Part shown: positions 48,013 to 64,000 of the stretch, one piece after another
How the letters are laid out: each line of letters starts with the position of its first letter
How positions within the stretch are numbered: position 1 is the stretch's first letter
NCBI RefSeq assembly: GCF_033115175.1
Contig: NC_084850.1
Span: 248,001 to 312,000, forward strand
Direction of reading: 5' to 3'
Source of the DNA: Lepus europaeus
Lineage: Eukaryota; Chordata; Mammalia; Lagomorpha; Leporidae
DNA length: 64,000 nucleotides
Program-made: the position numbers and the translations under genes
The notes under the pieces: model-generated
What the model was told of the DNA's origin: nothing
Databases searched by the model: none
What the model saw: the letters and a program-made list of their open reading frames with translations, nothing else

Positions 48013-48079
48013 GTCTACATGAATGTTTTTCTTAGAATTCTTCAAGAACATTAATTGATACATACATAAAAGGTGTTAC

Positions 48080-48374
48080 AGGAATAGGCATTTGACCCAG
48101 CAGTTGATATGTCTGCATCCCATATCAGAGTACCTGGATGCAAGTCCTTGGCTCCACTTCTGATTTCAGCTTCCTGCTACTGTACACCCTGGGAAGCAGC
48201 AGTTGATGGCTCAAACTTGAGTCCCTGCCAGCTGTGTGGGAGACAGATTAAGTTCCTGGCTCCTGGCTTTGCCCTGGCCCAGCCTCAGTTGTTGTCAGCC
48301 TTTGGAAGGTGAACCAAGAGATAGAAGATTTTTCTCTCTTTTCCCCTCAAAATATATAAATACAATTTTTTTTA
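48080..48374 (+). mobile_element. Older C-type SINE
   Basis: Head GGAATAGGCATTTGACCC; body without a long CT run; tail AATATATAAATACAATT. Confidence 0.8.
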
Positions 48375-48496
48375 AGTTGCACATTTCAATTGTTGCCAAC
48401 TTTTTTCCCTGCTGTGTTGATTCAGTAGAATTTTTGTCTATGTCTTTGCATGTATGATAGTTTTCTTAGCGTAGATTCCAAGAGATAGAAATGAGT

Positions 48497-48578
48497 TAAA
48501 TGCAGTAGAACCCCTTTATCAATGAGTTGTATGTTTCCCATGGTGGATTCCTGAAACCATGGATAGTACCAAGCCTAA
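48497..48578 (+). mobile_element. Possible Tigger/pogo-type DNA transposon fragment
   Basis: GCAGTAGAACCCCTTTATC followed by GGTGGATTCCTGAAACCATG resembles the terminal part of a Tigger-like mammalian DNA transposon. Only about 80 bases; tentative. Confidence 0.35.
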
Positions 48579-48901
48579 GCCATGGTTTAGATGTAGTTTG
48601 TCCCTCAGAGGTCCGCTGTGGGTGATGCCAAGAGGGGGTGGATCCTTGAACAGGTGAGGCCCAATGGGAGTAGAGTAAGTTGGAGAGATTAGTGCTGGAG
48701 AGGGCAGATTGTTATAGGAACCTTGCACTTCCCCTGAGTCTCTTCCCAATGTTGCCATTGTACACTCTCCCATGGTGTACCTTAGCAGGAGACCAGTCTT
48801 GAACTTGCAGCCTCTAAGACTGAAGAAAATAAATGTATTTCCTTTATAAAAGTACCTAGGCTCAGGTATTCTGTTATGGCAACACAAAACTGACTAATAC
48901 A
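48579..48901 (+). mobile_element. MaLR-type LTR (fossil)
   Basis: Begins near CCATGGTTTAGATGTAGTTTG and ends CAAAACTGACTAATACA, the layout of an MST/MLT1-like MaLR LTR, with an AATAAATG polyadenylation region near 48827. Diverged; no internal region recognised. Confidence 0.6.
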
Positions 48902-49066
48902 CCCCTACATGTACCATGTTTCTTCCTATATATATATATACAAATTTAATACCTTGTCCATGTTTTTTTAAACATTTATTTGAAAGAGAGACAGACCTCC
49001 CATGCACTGGTTCACTCCCCAAATGCCTGCAACAGTCAGGGCTGGGTAGGCCAAAACCAGGAGCCG

Positions 49067-49105
49067 AGGGCCGGCTCTGTGGCGTTAAAAAAAAAAAAAA
49101 AAAAG
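49067..49105 (+). mobile_element. SINE head joined directly to poly(A)
   Basis: About 20 bases of SINE 5' head (GGGCCGGCTCTGTGGCG) run straight into A18. The whole element body is absent. Confidence 0.6.
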
Positions 49106-49115
49106 AAAAAGCCAG

Positions 49116-49385
49116 GGCCAGCGCTGTGGCTTAGTGGGTAAAGCCACAGCCTGCAGTGCCGGCATCTCATATGGGCGCTGGCTTGGGTCCTGGCTGCTCT
49201 ACTTTCAATCCAGCTCTCTGCCTATGGCTGAGGAAAGCAGTAGATGGCCCAAGTCCTTGGATCAGCACAGCTCTGGCTGTTGCAGCCATCTGGGGAGTGA
49301 ACCAGCAGATGGAAGACCTCTCTTCTGCCTCTGCCTCTCTGTAACTCTGCCTTTCAAATAAATAAGTAAATAAATCTTTAAAAAA
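49116..49385 (+). mobile_element. C-type SINE nested in a SINE
   Basis: Head GGCCAGCGCTGTGGCTTAG, flanked by AAAAAGCCAG at 49106-49115 and 49386-49395. A central segment is shortened. Confidence 0.88.
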
Positions 49386-49511
49386 AAAAAGCCAGGAACT
49401 CTATCTGGGTCTCCCACAAAGATGGCAGGAACCCAAGCACTTGGGTCATTTTCTGCTGCCTGCCAGATGCTTCAGAGCAGGGAGCTGGATAAGAAGCATG
49501 GACTAGCATAG

Positions 49512-49768
49512 ACACTAGTGTAGCAGGTTAAGCTAATGCTTGGGACACCTCATCCCTTATAAAAGTGCCAGTTCGAATCCCAGCTACTCTGCTTCCAATC
49601 CAGATTCTGTCTAAAGCATTCTGGGAGGCAGCAGATGATGGCTCAAGTGCTTGGGTCCTTGCCACCCACATGGGAGACCTGATGGAATCCCTACCTCTTG
49701 TCTTCAGCCAGGGCCAGCCTGGCTATTGCAGGCATTTAGGGAGTGAACCAGCGCATAGGAGATGTGTT
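49512..49768 (+). mobile_element. C-type SINE, 3'-truncated
   Basis: Head GACTAGCATAGACACTAGTG, running to GTGAACCAGCGCATAGGAG. The A-rich tail is missing; the next SINE starts immediately. Confidence 0.8.
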
Positions 49769-49770
49769 GG

Positions 49771-50011
49771 GGACTGGCGCTGTGTTGTAGCAGCTAAAGC
49801 ACCGCCTGTGATGCCGGTATCCCATGTGGGTGCTGGTTTAAGTCCCGATTGCCCCACTTCCAATCCAGCTCTCTGCAAATTTGCCTGGAAAAGCAGCAGA
49901 AGATGGCCCAAGTGCTTGGGTCCCTGCATCCCCATGGAAGACCCAGAAGCATCTCCTGCTTCTTGGCCTCAGATTGGCCCAGCTTTGGCCATTGCAGCCA
50001 TCTGGGGAGTA
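49771..50011 (+). mobile_element. C-type SINE, 3'-truncated
   Basis: Head GGGGACTGGCGCTGTG, running to GCCATCTGGGGAGTAA, where it abuts a SINE of opposite orientation. Confidence 0.82.
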
Positions 50012-50305
50012 ATTTAATATTTATTATTTGAAAGAGTTTACAGAGAAGGAGATCTTCCATCCACTGGTTCACTCCCCATATGGCCACAACAGCCAGAGCT
50101 GGGCTGGTCCAAAGCCAGGAGCTTCTGTGTCTCCCGTGTGGGTGGCAGGGGCTGAAGCACTTGGGCCATCTTCTGCTGCTTTCCCAAGGACATTGGCAGA
50201 CCTAGATCAGAAGTGGAGCAGCGGAGTCTCAAAGTGGCACCCCTATGTGCTGCTGGTGTTGCAGGTGGCAGCTTTACCCACTATACCATAACATCGGCTC
50301 CTATT
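50012..50305 (-). mobile_element. C-type SINE
   Basis: Reversed element: TTTAATATTTATTATTTG on the left, head ending CATAACATCGGCTCC. It forms an inverted pair with the preceding SINE. Confidence 0.85.
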
Positions 50306-50308
50306 TTA

Positions 50309-50349
50309 TTTTTAAATATTTTAAAGATATTTGTTTGAAAGGCAGAGTT

Positions 50350-50413
<64 letters not shown>

Positions 50414-50672
50414 GTCTTCATCTGCTGGTTCACTCCCCAAACAGCCACAATGACCAAGGCTGGGCCAGGCTGAAGCCAGGAGTAAGGAACTTCCCCAGGT
50501 CTCCCATGCAGGTGCAGGGGCTCAAGCATTTAGGCCATCTTCTGCTGCTTTCCTAGGAGCATTAGCAGGGTGCTGTGTTGGAAGTAGAGCGGCTGGGAGT
50601 CCAAGTGGCACCAATTTGGGATGGCAGCGTCACAGGCAGTGGCTTAACCCACTATGCCACAGCGCTGGCCCC
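50309..50672 (-). mobile_element. C-type SINE with (CA)n(GA)n tract
   Basis: Reversed element with compound (CA)8 and (GA)20 repeats at 50350-50408, ending CACAGCGCTGGCCCC. Confidence 0.88.
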
Positions 50673-50679
50673 ATGCTAC

Positions 50680-52185
50680 TTAAGTCACTGCTATGTCTGT
50701 TTCCTGTCAAAATGAAAAATCCCAGTTTGCCTGCTCTTTTGTGGCTGCGGTCGCATGTTCTCCGCAGGTGAGCAGGACGCTGTCTCCGTGTACCGGCAGT
50801 TGGGCCTCTTCCTTTGCAGCCTGGCTGACTTTCAGTGCTCTGTGCCCCCGTCAAGGGTGGGGTTTCCCGGCTTCTCTGTGTGCCTGCTGGTTTTGGAGCG
50901 CCTGTCAGGCTTTGGGCTTTTTTCCTTGCGTGCTGGGGATGTCTGGACTCCCGGGTGCATCTGTGAGCTGTTGAGTGGCAGGGAAATGGTATGGGCCTTT
51001 TGAGTTTGGCTTGGAAGATGAGCAGCGTGGGGGCTGGAGCTGCTGCGGCTAGGCCCTTCTGAGTGCTCTGCTTGATGCAGGCTGTGTGCTGGGCAGACTT
51101 CCTTTTCCTCGCTTGGGCGGGTCCCCTCCCAGGCCTGGAGCGGTTTCCTGGTGGGCTCATCCTCATCAGGGGTCTGCTGAATGCTTGCGTGGGACCCGCT
51201 GGGGATGTCCAGGCTTCAGTGTCTGTAGCGCTCTGCTGTCTGCCCTGTAGAAACTCTGACCCAGCACCTCCCTCCTACTCTGCAGGTGTCAGCTCCCAGC
51301 TCCAGCAAGCAGCTCACTCTGCCACTCTCACTGCCTCCCGTCCCTCTCCTTTCGCTCCTGATTTGTATTTCACAGATGTTAATTATTGCTGAATACACGG
51401 GGACTCTCTTACAACTGCTCTGCTAACCCTCATTCTCCCATTCTGCTGTTAACAGATCCTACTCATTTCCCAGGGATAATTTGGCCCCCTGAGGTGAAAA
51501 CGTGGCCTTGCTTTTCCCTTTCGCATGATTTCTGCAATCGCACGTGGGCAACATTTTACCCCACCTGCCAGTCATCTGTCGGGCTGGTTCTGTGCACAGT
51601 CATCCTTGCACTTGCCTTTGTCCGGGCCTGCACCCTGCCCGTGCGTCACATACCTTTCTCCGTGTTTATGCCCTATTTTTGTTTGATTATACTTGTCTGT
51701 GAATGCAGGTGACGTTATTCAGATGCCTCGTTTTAGGCAGACACCTGGTTACTGGTTACCACCCCTAGAATCTGCTTGTCTTCCTCCAGTCCTTCGCAGG
51801 TGTCACTCCCTCAGAGAGCCCATGACCTTGCTCTCAGCTGAGTCGCCCAGATGCCATGCTCCCAACTTGGCCCTGCTGCCACAGGCTGCAGTGTGAGGCT
51901 GCCAAGTGTATCAGATGCAGACTTCACCAGAGCAGTAAGGGGTTGCCCCATGTAAGGTGACAGGTGCTCCTGGAACTGCTTGGTGGGATCTCCCGCATGG
52001 CGAATTGGCTGACCGGGGCCAGGGCAGAAGCCGGGTGGTGGGGGAGCTGGCATCCAGGCAGGAGACAGCAACACCTGCGTTGTGAGTGAGGCAGCGCAGG
52101 GCGGCAGGGAGCAGACTTGAGGATATGTCACAGGCAGAGCCGCCAGTGTTTGCTGATGGTTCAGGCACACTCCTGCCCTTGCTCA
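50680..52185. other. Unrecognised sequence between LAGE3 and PLXNA3
   Basis: About 1.5 kb without any C-type SINE and without a supportable gene. It shows loose internal repetition: GCTGGGGATGTC occurs at about 50933 and 51201, and related TGCTCTG-centred blocks recur about 225-270 bases apart. It may be an old mobile element of a family I do not recognise. Confidence 0.4.
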
Positions 52186-52336
52186 CTTTTTTTTTTTTAA
52201 TATTTATTTATTTGAAAGGCAGAGTTATACAGAGATATATCTCCTATGCACTGGTTAACTCCCCAGATGGCCAAGGCTGGGCCGGTCCAAAGCCAAGAGA
52301 CTCCATCTGAGTTTCCCACATGGGTGTGGGGGCCCC
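52186..52336 (-). mobile_element. SINE tail half, joined to another SINE
   Basis: Reversed SINE from the A-tail (TAATATTTATTTATTTG) to about the CATGGGTGTGGGGGCCCC box, where it stops. Confidence 0.75.
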
Positions 52337-52607
52337 AGCTACAGAGAGGGAGAGACAGAAAGGTCTTCCATCCGCTTGTTTACTCCCCAAATGGCTGCTA
52401 CGGCCAGAGCGGTGCCGATCCAAAGCCAGAAGCCAGGAGCTTCTTCCAGGTCTCCCACGCGGATGCAGGGGCCCAAGCACTTGGGCCATCCTCCACTGCC
52501 TTCCCAGGCCACAGCAGAGAGCTGGCCTGGAAGAGGAGCAGCTGGGACTCGAACCAGTGCCCACATGGGATGCTGGCACCGCAGGTGGCTCAGCCCACTA
52601 CATTGCT
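52337..52607 (-). mobile_element. SINE without A-tail, joined to the preceding SINE
   Basis: Starts within the SINE (CTACAGAGAGGGAGAGACAG) with no A-rich tail and continues to a degenerate head near 52607. It repeats boxes already present in the preceding piece. Confidence 0.75.
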
Positions 52608-52669
52608 CACATTCTCAGCAAGCAAGAGCTCCACCCACATGCCCCAAAGACAAAGCCACACATGAACTC

Positions 52670-53555
52670 TGTTTTCCCACCATTTAATTAGGAAAGAACA
52701 TTATGCGAACAAAGAAAAACTCATGCAACAAAAGAGGAGAGGACTGGGAAGCACAGAGAGGGCCGGGTTGCTCAGAGGAGGCAGAAGACACAGAGCAGTA
52801 AGGCACCGCCGCCTCAGCGCCTCGGGGCGGGCACGGACAGGGCAGTGGGCCTGAGGGGTGCAGGCGAATGCAGACAACACTGAGGACATTTGGCAGCAGG
52901 GCCAGGAAGAGGACGGTTCTGGAGCCCCGGGCCCAGGCCAGGCCCCCGCACAAGGCTGGTTAGAGCCGTGCTGGTGCTCAGAGGGAACAGGGCCCCAGGA
53001 GAAGGACAGGTCTGGCCCCTGAGACGCTGGGACCGCCACGCTGCAGCCCAGGGTGGCACAGCCAGAGTCGGAGGCAGCTTCAGATCCGTCAGCACTGAGG
53101 CCCTGCTTGGGACAGGGTGAGCTGCTAGACCCTGGGCCGAGGCTAGCACTGTCACCAAGGAGCCAGCACGACTCCAGGGCAGAAGGTAAGTGAGGTTGGC
53201 AACATCCCTTGGGGGCACATTTGTACAGAGGCAGACAGTGAGGGCGAATTCAATGCAATAAATAGGCGGTTGGGGTATAAATAGCAAGGGGGAGGGGCTG
53301 GCCCAAGACCTCGGGGTGCAAGGGCTGGAGGGTGGGGGTATTGCTGCTGCTGGATGGGGGCGCTGGTCCTGTCACCCCGTCCTCCCGCAGGGCCCAAAGC
53401 AAGGCACTAACGAAGGGGGCCCAGCTGTGCCGGGGGCACCTTGGCCCGGCGCCCGCCCCCAGAACACCTGACACGGGGCGCAGCCCAGGACCTGCGCTGG
53501 GAGCAGCCACTCCGCGTGCCAGAGGACAGCCCCCTCGCCGCCGGATCTGCAGCTC
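52670..53555 (-). other. PLXNA3: PLXNA3 3' UTR
   Basis: Follows the stop codon on the minus strand. An ATTAAA signal (plus strand TTTAAT, 52683-52688) lies near its end, just before the SINE at 52607. A length of about 0.87 kb is plausible for this gene. Confidence 0.65.
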
Positions 53556-63030
<9,475 letters not shown>

Positions 63031-64000
63031 CTGAGCCACAAGACCAGCCTGAGGCCATTGCAGCTGCCTGCGCCCAGGCCACCCTCCTCCTGGGCTAGGG
63101 ACTTTCTAGCTGCTGGGAGAGCTGAAGTCAGGGCCTGGTTAGGCTCAGCACTGGGACTGCAGAGGCCAAGGGAAGGAGGGTGGGCGAAGAAACTGCTCCC
63201 AGGAGGTGGAGACAGCGAGAGTCATGTTGCTTAAAGCCAGGGGCACGGGGGAGCAGGGGTGACAGTGGATGACGGACTATGGGACTTTTAAGAATAATGA
63301 AAATGTCTTGGAATGAGACACTGGTAATGCTTGTACAGCACTGACTTTGGCGCTGCCCATGGCTGGGTGGCTGGACTGTAGGGAATGTGAGTGACAGCTT
63401 TTGCAACTGAAAGTTCCAGAAGCAGAGCAACCCGAGCACAGCATCTTCCTGCAGAAACCCTCCCCGGGGATCGCGCCCATTTGCCAAGACAGCCCTCGCC
63501 CTGACTGCTGTCCCTTCAGCACGTGTGAGCTCCCAAGAGCCCATCCCGCCTTCATGCCTGGCCAGCCCCAGTCGCCCCAGTCCCAGAGCAGACGGCTACA
63601 GCCCCGTCTCACTCCCCATGGGCAGAAGCACAGTCCCAGTGCCTGTGAGGGAAAGAACACGGATGTGGCTGAGGCTGGAGGGATGGCACGGAGTTAGCGG
63701 GGAGAGCGCCGGAGGCGAGTGTGGCCTGTGGCTGGCAGGCTAAGGAGCAGGGTGGCTGCTGGCACAGCATGCCGTGCTGTGTCTGCATCTGCTCCCTCAT
63801 CCTTCCAACTGAGGACCAAGCGATGGCAGCTCAGCCCCAGCCCCTGCTATCATGGCAGAGAGGGCCCGTAGGAGGTCGGGTGTCTAGTCGCGGGCCACAG
63901 TGGGGGCTGGCAGTGGCAAGCAGTTGAGGGGCTATCCGAAGAGCAGGGGAGGTGGCCCTTGCCCCATCCTCCAAGCCCTGTGCAGGGGGCTCCCAGGCCT
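63031..64000 (-). other. PLXNA3: PLXNA3 intron reaching the window edge
   Basis: No sema-domain exon is recognised here, and the short open frames do not resemble plexin. The large sema exon must lie to the right of the window. Confidence 0.6.

Larger units (their letters stand above)
47195..48500 (+). mobile_element. Possible ancient LINE 3' UTR, interrupted by SINEs
   Basis: AT-rich pieces at 47195-47392, 48013-48079 and 48375-48496 (e.g. CTTAGCGTAGATTCCAAGAG) resemble 3' untranslated sequence of old L1-like elements. Tentative. Confidence 0.3.
48966..49520 (-). mobile_element. Older SINE split by two insertions
   Basis: Reversed element with pieces 48966-49066 and 49396-49520 (GAACTCTATCTGGGTCTCCC onward). 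The gap holds a short SINE head with poly(A) and a complete SINE. Confidence 0.78.

Noticed and set aside
50630-51166. 178-codon minus-strand frame and overlapping plus-strand frames
   Set aside because: Low-information translation, partly in a SINE; no family resemblance.
63031-64000. Possible sema-domain exon at the right edge
   Set aside because: None of the minus-strand frames resembles plexin sema sequence; the region reads as intron.

Overview
The window is mammalian genomic DNA, almost certainly from a lagomorph, most likely rabbit (Oryctolagus). The evidence is dozens of tRNA-derived C-type SINEs (CSINE) with a (CT)n and AATAAA-rich 3' end, including the young GC-rich subfamily whose head reads GGCGCCGCGGCTCACTAGG. 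The gene order G6PD - FAM3A - SLC10A3 - UBL4A - LAGE3 on the plus strand, facing PLXNA3 on the minus strand, is the block found at human Xq28, read in reverse. X linkage is inferred from that synteny.

Layout. 1-3.9 kb: the last nine coding exons of G6PD (residues about 90-515). 3.9-15.1 kb: intergenic DNA with a MaLR LTR fossil, a decayed minisatellite and a dense SINE cluster. 15.1-23.0 kb: FAM3A, complete (230 aa, nine coding exons). 23.0-26.8 kb: a short spacer. 26.8-30.6 kb: SLC10A3, with a noncoding CpG-island exon and one coding exon of 462 aa. 31.2-32.5 kb: UBL4A, complete (157 aa, four exons). 32.5-45.4 kb: old unique sequence, MIR-like fragments, then nested SINEs and two solo LTR fossils. 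45.5-46.8 kb: LAGE3, complete (about 150 aa, three exons). 46.8-52.6 kb: SINE-rich spacer plus about 1.5 kb of unrecognised sequence. 52.7-64.0 kb: PLXNA3 on the minus strand, 29 exons (1,432 residues plus stop), from the end of the sema domain to the C terminus. The first exons lie beyond the right edge.

Exon coordinates come from reading splice sites and checking reading frame and remembered human proteins by eye. Summed exon lengths fit: G6PD 426 residues in the window (90-515), FAM3A 230, UBL4A 157, PLXNA3 1,432. The genes do not form one pathway. They are housekeeping or broadly used functions (NADPH supply, a secreted/membrane FAM3 protein, an orphan SLC10 transporter-like protein, tail-anchored protein targeting, tRNA t6A synthesis) next to a semaphorin receptor. 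Four CpG islands mark the promoters of FAM3A, SLC10A3, UBL4A and LAGE3.

I found no undescribed biological system. The points most worth a second look are a duplicated CTCF-like motif in a G6PD intron, a decayed minisatellite downstream of G6PD, SINE stacks with duplicated or triplicated target sites, two LTR fossils inside adjacent SINEs, and two splice oddities (a possible GC-AG donor in FAM3A exon 1 and a 9-nt alternative acceptor in LAGE3).
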